Part shown: positions 34,467 to 42,397 of the stretch, in pieces
Numbering within the stretch: position 1 is the stretch's first letter
How the letters are laid out: every line of letters starts with the position of its first letter
Assembly: GCA_043822385.1 (NCBI GenBank)
Contig: JBDRBT010000014.1
Location: 3,259-67,258 of the forward strand
Length of the DNA stretch: 64,000 nucleotides
Source of the DNA: JABWCK01 sp043822385
GTDB lineage: Archaea; Micrarchaeota; Micrarchaeia; Norongarragalinales; Norongarragalinaceae
Direction: 5' to 3'
Notes under the pieces: model-generated
What the model saw: only the letters and a program-made list of their open reading frames with translations
What the model was told of the DNA's origin: nothing
Database searches by the model: none
Program-made: the position numbers and the translations under genes

Positions 34467-35268
34467 TAGTCGTTCCCATCACTTTTTTACCAAGCAAGGC
34501 GTCTTCAAAACGGCCTGGCGCGTCGCCGTTAATTATTTGCACTTCAACACCCATTTGCGCTACGTCAATCAAGCGCTCGAGCTTGTGAAGCATTCCGCCA
34601 GTAACGTCTTTGCCTGCAGCGCCCTTTACGTTGTATTTCATTTCCTGAAAACGAGCGCGGTTCAATACAGCGATAGGCGCCTCGCCTTTAGCTGGAGGAA
34701 AGTTTTCGAACACGCCGTCAACATTACCAACCATTATTACGCGAGCAGGCTTCAATTCCTTGCTTAAGTAAAACAAGATTTCGTCAGCAGAAATAATCGA
34801 GCAACCCTGTTTCTCGTCGAGAACAGCGTCGCCGAAAGGAACAGGCACGAAACCCTCCTTCAAAAAGAGTTTTAACGCACTCAAATCCCAGTTCACAATC
34901 CTGCTGTCGCGAGCAATTACGCCCGCAGAAGTTTGTAACGAAACCGCGTGCAAGCCAGCTTTCAACAAATTATCAATAACAATCCGGTTTATTGTGCTCG
35001 CGGCATCCTGCACTTTAGCAAAACCAAGCTTGCTGTCCGGCTGAATAAACCCTTTATGTGTTTCAAACTCGTGAGCATGTTGGTGAGGAAAAGAACCACC
35101 GCCATGCGCTAAAACTAATTGCCCGGGATTTTTCTTGGTGAATGCAAGCGCTTCCTTGCCTAAACGCGCTATAGTTCCGGGTTTTGCAGTAAACGCCATA
35201 GCCTTGTCGGTAATAACGCTTCCACCAAATTTAACCAAAACCAAGTTCTTCAAAAAATACACACTCAA
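34453..35268 (-). CDS. ipk: Isopentenyl phosphate kinase
   Basis: Phosphorylates isopentenyl phosphate to isopentenyl diphosphate, the last kinase step in archaeal mevalonate variants. A 271-residue amino acid kinase-fold protein with VLVKFGGSVITDK, LAHGGGSFPHQHAHEF (the family's catalytic His), VPFGDAV, IMVGNVDGVFENF and KDVTGGMLHKLERL. Its presence tells that the decarboxylation step yields the monophosphate, in agreement with the neighbouring mevalonate 3-kinase-like and decarboxylase-like genes. It is convergent with the third HAD gene. Confidence 0.94.
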   Translation of the reverse strand: MSVYFLKNLVLVKFGGSVITDKAMAFTAKPGTIARLGKEALAFTKKNPGQLVLAHGGGSFPHQHAHEFETHKGFIQPDSKLGFAKVQDAASTINRIVIDNLLKAGLHAVSLQTSAGVIARDSRIVNWDLSALKLFLKEGFVPVPFGDAVLDEKQGCSIISADEILFYLSKELKPARVIMVGNVDGVFENFPPAKGEAPIAVLNRARFQEMKYNVKGAAGKDVTGGMLHKLERLIDVAQMGVEVQIINGDAPGRFEDALLGKKVMGTTITRD

Positions 35269-35342
35269 TAGTCAATATGTTCCTCACTACTTAAAAATAC
35301 AAAGGCGTACATTATTATTATTAGAAAACCTGTGACAAAAAA

Positions 35343-36755
35343 ATGAAAACGCCTTTTCTCAAAATTAAACCAAATTCTCTCGAAAGCGTTGTTTTCAAAG
35401 TAATGGGCACAACTGATTTCGAAACGCCCTTAGACCACACTACAGTTCACCCTAAGGTTTGGCGCGTAATCAACAACAACCGGCCCGAAGGAATACACAA
35501 ACACGGCGCTAATCCACCAGGTAGAATGAATCACAATATTCTAAAACTACCTGTAGACGTTTTTGAAGGAAAAAGAAAAAACGAGTTAGATTTAATAAAA
35601 AAAACAATCAAAAAAACTAAAGAAGTTAAAGAATACTTGGAAATAAACCCCGAAGAAAAAAAGAGCTTAAACCGAGTTATTAACCACGCTATTTTCCTTC
35701 ACACACTAAAATCACCTTATTACTGGAGGACGTCACTTACCGCTGACCCCAAGTACCATAAATCGATTTACACTGAAGCTCAAAACATTCCGGCGGAAAT
35801 GAACCGACACAATGCCCGCGAGCTAGCGAAGTTCGCTCACGAAAAACTAAGTGCGGGGCAAAAAGAATTCATATTTATGGATACGGGAACTGGTTTGGGC
35901 ACTACAACTCGTTTTGTTCTGGAAGAAATTCAAAAAATAAATCCAGACCACTTGAAGAAAATCACAGTAGTACTTAACGACATTGATAAAAAAACCTTAA
36001 CGCAAGTAGGGGACAAATTAAAACAAGATTTCGGAGTCAAATTAGAACTACTTCCTTCAACTTTCTATGTTGCAATTCAAGCATTAAAAACAAAAGGAAT
36101 GAAAGAAGCGTGGAGAATGGCGGATGAAGAAGTTTACGAAAAAATGCAGAAACTAAAAGGAAGACTAGATGCGTATACGTCCTTTGCTTCCTGGAACAAC
36201 TTACCTCACTCGGAAATAGCTTTCAAAACAGTTAAAGCACTATTGAAAAAAGGGGGTAAAGCGTTTTTGGGTGATTGGGGGGGCTATGACATTACTCAAA
36301 AAGAATTCACTCAAAACGAACTAGACCGAAAAATAAACGCAGAAGGAAACGTTACAGTACGAAAAAATATCAAGGGCTTCTGGTGGTTTTGGCTTCACCA
36401 CCACGGCTGCATTGATTTGAATACGAACCAACAAAAATGGTGGCGCAAACTAGAACGCCACATAGACACTGCAGACAAAGTAAATGTTTTAAACTGGTTC
36501 AACTCAAACTACAAAAAAATGGAGGCAGAACGAAAAAAACGCGGGAGAAAATACACTTTCTTTGGTTACGCTAACCGAGCTTACCGCACTCCAGAAATGG
36601 TTCGAAACGCAGCAGTAAAAGCAGGTTTGAAAGTAAAGTATGTTGGTTATCCGCTAGCAAACAAGAAAACAACTGAAAACGGCAGCATCACGTACGAACC
36701 GCACAATCCTCGCTTTGTCACTTGGCACGCGATACTTGAAAAAAGGTCAGGTTAA
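35343..36755 (+). CDS. Methyltransferase-like protein, unknown substrate
   Basis: A 470-residue protein whose central part looks like a Rossmann-fold SAM-dependent methyltransferase. FIFMDTGTGLGTTTRFVLEE fits the SAM-binding strand and loop, ITVVLNDIDKKTLTQV the acidic end of strand 2, and then come YTSFASWNNLPHSEIAFK and KKGGKAFLGDWGGYD. The first 180 residues and the last 120 (aromatic, basic: GFWWFWLHHHG) are unlike known enzymes that I recall. It is divergent from ipk. No function is inferred beyond the fold, which is itself not certain. Confidence 0.6.
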   Translation: MKTPFLKIKPNSLESVVFKVMGTTDFETPLDHTTVHPKVWRVINNNRPEGIHKHGANPPGRMNHNILKLPVDVFEGKRKNELDLIKKTIKKTKEVKEYLEINPEEKKSLNRVINHAIFLHTLKSPYYWRTSLTADPKYHKSIYTEAQNIPAEMNRHNARELAKFAHEKLSAGQKEFIFMDTGTGLGTTTRFVLEEIQKINPDHLKKITVVLNDIDKKTLTQVGDKLKQDFGVKLELLPSTFYVAIQALKTKGMKEAWRMADEEVYEKMQKLKGRLDAYTSFASWNNLPHSEIAFKTVKALLKKGGKAFLGDWGGYDITQKEFTQNELDRKINAEGNVTVRKNIKGFWWFWLHHHGCIDLNTNQQKWWRKLERHIDTADKVNVLNWFNSNYKKMEAERKKRGRKYTFFGYANRAYRTPEMVRNAAVKAGLKVKYVGYPLANKKTTENGSITYEPHNPRFVTWHAILEKRSG

Positions 36756-36793
36756 CCACAATCATAATAAACAAAAAAGAAATAAAACACGTA

Positions 36794-37351
36794 ATGAAAT
36801 TAGGCTTGGTTTTGGCGGCAGACACTATTGTTGCAGACAAAAAACGAAAGGAAGTCGCTGACGTCGAAACAGCGCTATCAAACAAACTACAAGAAATACG
36901 AAACAACAACTCAGTGACAAAACGCTTAGCGCTCGAACGAGTAGCTAAAATGAAGGCAAACAACGAAATCACGAAAATAAAGAAAAAGAAAATACAGAAC
37001 CCTGAAAAAGGATTCATTCAAGCTGCTTATGCCCGGCTGGAAAAAGCACTTGAATTATACGAAAACAAAAAAATAGACAAGATAATAGTTACTTGCGACC
37101 ACCCCATAGGCTTCCCTCACGAGGGGCCCAGAATGCATGAAATCAGTGCTGCGTGGTTAAGGAAAAACGGCGTGCCTGAAAAAGACGTTCTGCGCGTAAC
37201 TAACTCGCGGTGGACACTTGAAGAAATAGCCGGAATGAAACAACACATAAACGAACAAAAACCGGAAGAAGTGCACGTGATTACTTCTGATTTTCACGTT
37301 GAGCGAGCGCTAGAGTCATTCAAGCAAGCATTCCGCGAGTCAAAACAATAG
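36794..37351 (+). CDS. DUF218/YdcF-like protein, probably cut by a frameshift
   Basis: A 185-residue protein with the DUF218 pattern: LGLVLAADTIVAD at the start, then ARLEKALELYENKKIDKIIV, HEISAAWLRKNGVPEKDVLR, TLEEIAGMKQH and VITSDFHVERALESFKQAF. The conserved ends of the fold (His in SDFH, Arg in ERA) are there. Relatives continue past this point. Reading on in the -1 frame gives PRVKTIGHAVKTIEDK and a stop at 37443. The gene seems to lack one base near 37333. Such proteins are usually linked to cell-envelope or sugar-phosphate metabolism, but no activity is proven. Confidence 0.7.
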   Translation: MKLGLVLAADTIVADKKRKEVADVETALSNKLQEIRNNNSVTKRLALERVAKMKANNEITKIKKKKIQNPEKGFIQAAYARLEKALELYENKKIDKIIVTCDHPIGFPHEGPRMHEISAAWLRKNGVPEKDVLRVTNSRWTLEEIAGMKQHINEQKPEEVHVITSDFHVERALESFKQAFRESKQ

Positions 37352-37443
37352 GACATGCAGTAAAAACAATAGAAGACAAAGGTTTGCCGGGAGAAGAAAA
37401 ACGAGTACTCAGAGATACAAGAAACGCCAGAAAAATACGCTAG
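37331..37443 (+). other. Shifted-frame tail of the DUF218 gene
   Basis: The -1 frame continues without a stop for about 36 codons, ending NARKIR at 37441-37443. A single missing C in TTCC (37331-37334) would join it to the upstream frame. The extended stop overlaps the convergent carbonic-anhydrase-like gene by four bases (CTAG), like other gene ends in this window. Sequencing error and real mutation cannot be told apart here. Confidence 0.65.
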
Positions 37444-37889
37444 TCTTCAAAGCCTTTTTCGCGCAAGTGGTTAACGTAATTCCTCCAGCTGGACTCAATT
37501 AGTTTCTTGTCGTCTTGAGTGCAATCGCGAAGTTTTTTCGCAGGCACGCCAGCCCACAAACCCTCAACCACACTACCAGGGATTACAACAGAACCAGCAG
37601 CAATAATACTCCAATCCTTCACTACCGCCCCGTCAAGAACGGTTGCATTAAGTCCTATCAAAACATTAGAACCAATCTTGCAACCATGCAATACTGCCGC
37701 ATGGCCAACAGTCACGTTATTACCAACGCTAACCTCCGCATGCAAAACGCAGAACTCTTGCACATTAACGTTATTGCCAATACTAATAGAGCCCTCGTCG
37801 TCATTCAAAACACAGAAAGGAGCAGCATAAAAATTCTTTCCAAAGGAAACAGACTCACCTAAAACTGCTTTATCGCTAACGAAACTCAT
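37440..37889 (-). CDS. Gamma-carbonic anhydrase/hexapeptide-repeat family protein
   Basis: A left-handed beta-helix trimer, related to YrdA/PaaY and gamma-carbonic anhydrase. The hexapeptide repeats run from about residue 20 (ISIGNNVNVQ, VSVGNNVTVGHAAVLHGCKI) to 125 (IIAAGSVVIPGSVVEGLWAG). Three histidines at the expected metal-binding places (LHAE, VGHAAVLHG) are conserved. It ends with the usual helix. I start at the ATG at 37889 (MSFVSDKAV). The longer frame to 37961 adds a hydrophobic leader. Enzyme activity cannot be told from sequence alone. Confidence 0.87.
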   Translation of the reverse strand: MSFVSDKAVLGESVSFGKNFYAAPFCVLNDDEGSISIGNNVNVQEFCVLHAEVSVGNNVTVGHAAVLHGCKIGSNVLIGLNATVLDGAVVKDWSIIAAGSVVIPGSVVEGLWAGVPAKKLRDCTQDDKKLIESSWRNYVNHLREKGFED

Positions 37890-37990
37890 AACTAAAAAAA
37901 TACAATAAAGAAATATTAAACCCAACCAGCTCCTTAAAAAAGCCATTAAATTAATATACATTAAAAATAAATGAATTTAATGGTGAAAGA

Positions 37991-38251
37991 ATGAACATAA
38001 GCATGCATTTCGAGGGGTATTCAGAAAAAATAATTGCGGAAGCATTAAAACAAGGCATTGTAAAAACCAAAGCAGAAGCACTTAGGTTAGGCTTACTAGA
38101 ATTAAACCAAAAATACGGCTTAGTCGCCACTAATTTAGAAGAGTTAGAACTTCAACAAGACTTAAAAGAAATCGACAGAATCGAAAAAGCAATTAAAACC
38201 GGCAAAACTAAGCTTTACAAAGCAAAGAGCCTTGATGAAATATTCAGGTAA
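37991..38251 (+). CDS. Antitoxin of a RelE/ParE-type pair
   Basis: An 86-residue protein. The N-terminus MNISMHFEGYSEKIIAEALK and KTKAEALRLGLLELNQKYGL resemble a ribbon-helix-helix DNA-binding dimer. The C-terminal acidic/basic helix (EIDRIEKAIKTGKTKLYKAK) would wrap the toxin. It is preceded by GGTGAAAG and followed after 5 bases by the toxin. Such antitoxins usually repress their own operon. The identification rests on the pairing and size. Confidence 0.82.
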   Translation: MNISMHFEGYSEKIIAEALKQGIVKTKAEALRLGLLELNQKYGLVATNLEELELQQDLKEIDRIEKAIKTGKTKLYKAKSLDEIFR

Positions 38252-38256
38252 AAGCA

Positions 38257-38505
38257 ATGGAATACCAACTAGCTTACACCGATGAATTTAAAAAAGACGT
38301 GAAAAAACTAGACGCGTCAATGAAACCACGCGTAAAAAAAGCAATAGAAAAAATAATTCAAGAACCAACTCGATTTAAACCCTTAGAACACAAGGCAAAT
38401 ACTTTTAGAGTAAGATTCAGCGTATACCGTTTAATTTACAAAGTAGAAAAAAACACAATACTATTATTACGTTTGGGAAAAAGAGATGACGTCTACGACG
38501 ACTAA
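38257..38505 (+). CDS. RelE/ParE-family toxin
   Basis: An 82-residue protein with the RelE fold pattern: YQLAYTDEFKKDVKKLDASM, VKKAIEKIIQEP, KPLEHKANTFRVRFSVYRLI and ILLLRLGKRDDVYDD. The Arg-rich third strand (RVRF, YRLIYKV) and the C-terminal RLGKRDDVYDD are typical of RelE/mRNA interferase-type toxins. It follows its antitoxin in one operon and is flanked by core isoprenoid genes. Confidence 0.88.
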   Translation: MEYQLAYTDEFKKDVKKLDASMKPRVKKAIEKIIQEPTRFKPLEHKANTFRVRFSVYRLIYKVEKNTILLLRLGKRDDVYDD

Positions 38506-38542
38506 CATTAGTTTTTAATCACTAAAGTAATATTTATTTAAC

Positions 38543-39550
38543 ATGAGTCAGATAAAAAAGCGGAAAGAAGAACACGTTGAAATAACACTCAAGAAAGACG
38601 TGGACTACAAACTAAAACGCACTGGCTTTAATGACGTAGAATTATTGTATTACGCGTTGCCTGAAATTAATTACAAGGAAGTAAGCACGCAAACCAACTT
38701 TTTAGGATTCAAGCTGAAAGCACCACTATTAATTTCTTCAATGACTGGAGGCTATGAAAAAGCAACGAAAATAAATCGCGATTTAGTTACTGCAGCGCAA
38801 GAAGAAGGAGTAATGGTTGGTTTGGGAAGCATGCGCGCAATGCTCAAGCACCCTGAGCTCTGGAAAACGTATTATTTCAAGAAGGAAGCGCCTAAAGCAA
38901 TTGTTTTCGCTAACTTCGGCGCAGTGCAATTACTAGAGTATTCGCCAAAGCAAGTTAGTGACGCAGTCAAGAAAATCGAGGCAGATGGTTGCTTTATTCA
39001 CTTGAATGCGTTGCAGGAAGTAATCCAGCCAGAAGGAGACAAAAACTGGCGCAACGTCCTTCAGAAAATAAGCAAGTTGTGCGACCATTCCGACTTCCCG
39101 ATAATAATTAAAGAAGTAGGAGCAGGAATAAACGGGGAAATAGCGCGAGAACTCCAAGAAGCGGGAGTAAAAGCAATTGACGTTGCTGGAGCAGGAGGCA
39201 CTAGTTGGACTGGCATTGAAGTACACAGGAACGGTGCTCCGGAAGGAAGTTATTACTGGGACTTCGGCATTCCAACTCTAAGTGCGTTAAGACAATGCAA
39301 GAAAACATGCTCGCTTCCATTAATAGCATCAGGCGGAATTCGAAGCGGACTAGATTGCGCTAAAGCAATTCGATTCGGCGCTGAATTATGCGGTGCAGCT
39401 AAACCCTTCTTGAAAGCGCAAGCCAAAAAAGGAAAAAAAGGAGTAGTGGAAGAAATTCAGTCATTCAAACGCGGTTTGGAAATAGCAATGTTCTTAACTA
39501 GAAGCAAAAACCTAGACCAATTACAAAGAGCTAAACTATTAACAGACTAA
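38543..39550 (+). CDS. fni: Isopentenyl-diphosphate isomerase, type 2
   Basis: FMN- and NADPH-dependent enzyme that interconverts isopentenyl and dimethylallyl diphosphate. The 335-residue protein has the FMN-binding loop LLISSMTGGYEKATKINRDL, the VGLGSMRAMLKHPE segment, HLNALQEVIQPEGD and the phosphate-binding VAGAGGTSWTGIEVHR. It closes the isoprenoid island by supplying the allylic starter for GGPP synthase at 19282. It is preceded by the toxin gene. Confidence 0.95.
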   Translation: MSQIKKRKEEHVEITLKKDVDYKLKRTGFNDVELLYYALPEINYKEVSTQTNFLGFKLKAPLLISSMTGGYEKATKINRDLVTAAQEEGVMVGLGSMRAMLKHPELWKTYYFKKEAPKAIVFANFGAVQLLEYSPKQVSDAVKKIEADGCFIHLNALQEVIQPEGDKNWRNVLQKISKLCDHSDFPIIIKEVGAGINGEIARELQEAGVKAIDVAGAGGTSWTGIEVHRNGAPEGSYYWDFGIPTLSALRQCKKTCSLPLIASGGIRSGLDCAKAIRFGAELCGAAKPFLKAQAKKGKKGVVEEIQSFKRGLEIAMFLTRSKNLDQLQRAKLLTD

Positions 39551-39592
39551 AGAAAAACAATTAAACTATTCGCAAGCATTACAATACTACTT

Positions 39593-41284
39593 ATGAATCT
39601 GGAAGAAACAATACGAAAACACGTTTTAAAAAACGCGTTCGATTACGGTAAAGCGAGCGCGAGCAATGTTGCGGGTAAAGTAATTGCTGAAAACCCTGAA
39701 GCCAAGAAAGACTTGAAGGAAACAATGCGTTTGATTCAAAAAGAAATAAAACGCGTTTCAACTCTAAGCAAGCAAGAAATAGAAAAAGAACTAGAAACTC
39801 ATTCTTTTGAAGAAAAAAAAGTAGTGGAAAAAAAACTCAAGTTAGACGATTGTATTGAAGGAAAAGTAGTTACTCGTTTCCTGCCTGAACCAAATGGTTA
39901 CTTGCACTTGGGTCACGCTAAAGCCTTTTTCTTAAACAACCAGCTCGCGAAAGACTGGAACGGCAGAATACTATTGCGTTTTGATGACACTAACCCTGAA
40001 GCTGAATCGCAAGAATTCGTTGAAGCTATTCGCGAAGGCTTAGAGTGGTTGGGTGCTGAATTTCAAGGCGAGAGTTTTGCTTCAGACTCCATGCCCGAGT
40101 TATACGCTTACGCGGGAAAACTAATTGAAAAAGAAAGCGCTTTCATTTGCAATTGCTCGAAGGAAACAATGAGCGAGAAAAGAAGAAAACAAGAAACTTG
40201 CGCATGCAGGAAAAAAACAAAACAAGAAAACCAAGCAGAATGGAAAAAAATGGTTGAAGGCGAGTTAGAGGAAGGCGAAGCAACACTTCGTTTGAAAGGC
40301 GACTTGACTTCGTTGAATACAGTAATGCGTGACCCCGTGTTATTCAGAATAATAAAAAAGAAGCATTACCGACAAGGAGAAAAATATTCTTGCTGGCCTA
40401 CTTACGATTTTGAAGCATGCATTCTAGACTCATTGACGGGAGTAACGCACGCTTTACGCAGCAAGGAATACGAACTCCGAGACGAATTATACTACAAAAT
40501 TTTAGAAGAATTAGGGTTACGCAAACCAGTTTTATACGATTTTTCACGATTAAACCTTAAGGGAACTGTTTTGAGTAAAAGGCTAATCAAACCGTTAATT
40601 GAGGAAAAGAAAGTATGGGGCTGGGACGACCCTCGCTTACCCACGTTATTCGGCTTGCGAAGGCGCGGCATTCAGCCTGAAGCTATTCGCAAGTTTGTTT
40701 TGAGCTTTGGGTTAAGTAAAGTAGAAAGCGAGCCAGATTGGGAAGCATTACTAGTTGAAAACAGACGGCTTCTTGAAGGGGAAGCAGAACACTATTTCGC
40801 GGTTGAAAACCCGGTTAGAGTAACAATCAAAAACACGCCAGCATCAAGCGGTTTACGCTTGAAGAAACACCCTTTGCTAGACAAGGGAACTAGATTCATT
40901 AAAGTAAAAAGCGAGGTATTCATAGCTAAAAAAGATTTCGACGAATTAAAAGAAGGCAGTGAATTCAGGTTGAAAGACTACTTGAACTGCATAATTCAAG
41001 AAAAAAAGAAGGATTCAGCTTTACTAAAATACTCGGGAAAAGAAGCAAACCCAGGAATAAAAAAAATACAATGGGTTTCAACAGAAGGCGCTATTTCATG
41101 CGAATTAATTGAATTAAATAACTTGTTTGAAAACAACGAATTCAATACGCGTAGTTTAACGTCAAGGAAAGCATTCTGCGAAAAAGAATGCGTTAACTTG
41201 CAGGAAAACGCAGTAATTCAATTCGAGAGAATTGGCTTCTGCAAGCTAGACGACAAAAACAAAATGCGGTTTATAATAATCTAG
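39593..41284 (+). CDS. gltX: Glutamyl-tRNA synthetase, archaeal type
   Basis: Charges tRNA with glutamate. The 563-residue protein has an archaeal N-terminal helical extension. The HIGH-like motif sits in RFLPEPNGYLHLGHAKAFF, and LRFDDTNPEAESQEFVEAI follows. The KMSKS-like motif is VLSKRLI. A Cys-rich stretch (CNCSKETMSEKR then CACRK) suggests a zinc knuckle in the connecting domain. No GlnRS is present here, so this organism probably makes Gln-tRNA by amidation. It converges on a small membrane protein gene, overlapping by 4 bases. Confidence 0.96.
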   Translation: MNLEETIRKHVLKNAFDYGKASASNVAGKVIAENPEAKKDLKETMRLIQKEIKRVSTLSKQEIEKELETHSFEEKKVVEKKLKLDDCIEGKVVTRFLPEPNGYLHLGHAKAFFLNNQLAKDWNGRILLRFDDTNPEAESQEFVEAIREGLEWLGAEFQGESFASDSMPELYAYAGKLIEKESAFICNCSKETMSEKRRKQETCACRKKTKQENQAEWKKMVEGELEEGEATLRLKGDLTSLNTVMRDPVLFRIIKKKHYRQGEKYSCWPTYDFEACILDSLTGVTHALRSKEYELRDELYYKILEELGLRKPVLYDFSRLNLKGTVLSKRLIKPLIEEKKVWGWDDPRLPTLFGLRRRGIQPEAIRKFVLSFGLSKVESEPDWEALLVENRRLLEGEAEHYFAVENPVRVTIKNTPASSGLRLKKHPLLDKGTRFIKVKSEVFIAKKDFDELKEGSEFRLKDYLNCIIQEKKKDSALLKYSGKEANPGIKKIQWVSTEGAISCELIELNNLFENNEFNTRSLTSRKAFCEKECVNLQENAVIQFERIGFCKLDDKNKMRFIII

Positions 41285-41520
41285 CGTCTTTTTTTCCTAG
41301 CCGGGCGAGCAACTGGCTTAGCGCTCAAAGCACGATTTACAGCTGGACTCTGCAGCAACAAAGCACCCATTAAGAAAATAGTCCACCACAAGCCCATTTC
41401 ATACAAATTCATTGTGGGTTGAATACCGTTAACGAAATTAATTAGATTCACTAACTGCGTTCCCACTAAAAACGCGCCCATAGTGAACACCATTACCTTA
41501 GCAAAAATTTCTCCTCTCAA
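41281..41520 (-). CDS. Small membrane protein, unknown function
   Basis: A 79-residue protein with two hydrophobic helices (about residues 8-28 and 43-61) joined by a loop containing FVNGIQPTMNLYEMG. The C-terminus is basic (SAKPVARPARKKRR). This is a hairpin-like membrane protein. I do not recognise the family. It overlaps the end of gltX by four bases in convergent orientation. GGAGGAG-like bases lie upstream of the ATG. Confidence 0.6.
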   Translation of the reverse strand: MRGEIFAKVMVFTMGAFLVGTQLVNLINFVNGIQPTMNLYEMGLWWTIFLMGALLLQSPAVNRALSAKPVARPARKKRR

Positions 41521-41683
41521 AAAAATCTCCTCCCAACTATTGAAAAATCAAAAAACATTACTCACTTGGTTTTTAAATTAATGCGCTTGCAAACTCTTTT
41601 AAACGCTTTCTCGCATTAACTATTCTTACTCTTTTTTTAAGAATTCAATGAACTATTGGGATAAAACCCGGAATGGTGAGAAA

Positions 41684-42127
41684 ATGAAAGCATATATTGA
41701 AAAGGAAACGCCTAAAGACGTGCAACAAAAAGCACTAGAATTACTCGAGAAAGCAAGACAAAGCGGCGGAAGGCTTCGCAAGGGAACTAATGAAGCAACT
41801 AAAGCAATAGAAAGAAGCGAAGCACGCGTAGTAGTAATAGCAGGAGACGTAGATCCTGAAGAAATAGTAATGCACTTACCTATACTAAGCAAAGAAAAAG
41901 GAATTTCTTTTTGTTTTGTTGACACTAAAATAGAATTAGGGAAAGCTGCAGGGTTAGGTGTTGGAACTTCAGCAGTAGCTTTAGGTTCACCTGGTTCTGC
42001 TGAAAACGAGTTGAAGGAATTAATTGAAAAACTAGGTGGACAAAAATTAATGCCTGCAGCAAAACCTGCTGTAAAAGCAATTAAACCCAAGAAAACTACT
42101 ACTAAAAAGAAAAAGGAAGAAGAGTGA
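41684..42127 (+). CDS. rpl7ae: Ribosomal protein L7Ae (kink-turn binding)
   Basis: A 147-residue protein of the L7Ae family, part of the large subunit and also the kink-turn binder in box C/D and H/ACA RNPs. It starts at the ATG at 41684 (MKAYIEKETPKDVQQ), preceded by GGTGAG. The core is GGRLRKGTNEATKAIERSEA, VVVIAGDVDPEEIVMHLPIL and SFCFVDTKIELGKAAGLG. A basic, Lys/Pro-rich tail of about 25 residues is longer than usual. It leads the S28e-L24e cluster and is a natural partner of the tRNA-Trp intron guide and Gar1. Confidence 0.96.
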   Translation: MKAYIEKETPKDVQQKALELLEKARQSGGRLRKGTNEATKAIERSEARVVVIAGDVDPEEIVMHLPILSKEKGISFCFVDTKIELGKAAGLGVGTSAVALGSPGSAENELKELIEKLGGQKLMPAAKPAVKAIKPKKTTTKKKKEEE

Positions 42128-42132
42128 ATTAA

Positions 42133-42393
42133 ATGGCTGACGAAAAAAAAGAGCAACCAAAAGAAGCAGAACCAGTTTACGCTGGACTCGGTTATCCTGC
42201 AGAAGTAGTTGAAATAATTGGTAAAACGGGTGTTTTCGGTGAAATAAACCAAGTAATGTGTAAAGTCTTAGATGGAAGAGACCGAGGCAGAGTAATTCGA
42301 AGAAACATTAAGGGACCAATTAAAAAAGGCGATTTCTTAATGCTGATTGAAACAGAACGAGAATCCAAGCCATTGAAAAACAAGAGGAAATGA
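42133..42393 (+). CDS. rps28e: 30S ribosomal protein S28e
   Basis: An 86-residue protein. The OB-fold core is PAEVVEIIGKTGVFGEINQV, KVLDGRDRGRVIRRNIKG and KGDFLMLIETERESKPL. About 18 charged residues precede the core, slightly longer than the 65-70 residue average. It lies 5 bases after L7Ae and 4 bases before L24e. This L7Ae-S28e-L24e order is standard in archaea. Confidence 0.96.
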   Translation: MADEKKEQPKEAEPVYAGLGYPAEVVEIIGKTGVFGEINQVMCKVLDGRDRGRVIRRNIKGPIKKGDFLMLIETERESKPLKNKRK

Positions 42394-42397
42394 AAAT

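Noticed and set aside
41653..42252. A 199-codon frame opposite L7Ae and S28e
   Set aside because: It is the antisense shadow of well-identified ribosomal genes. The phenylalanine- and serine-rich translation is typical of such shadows.
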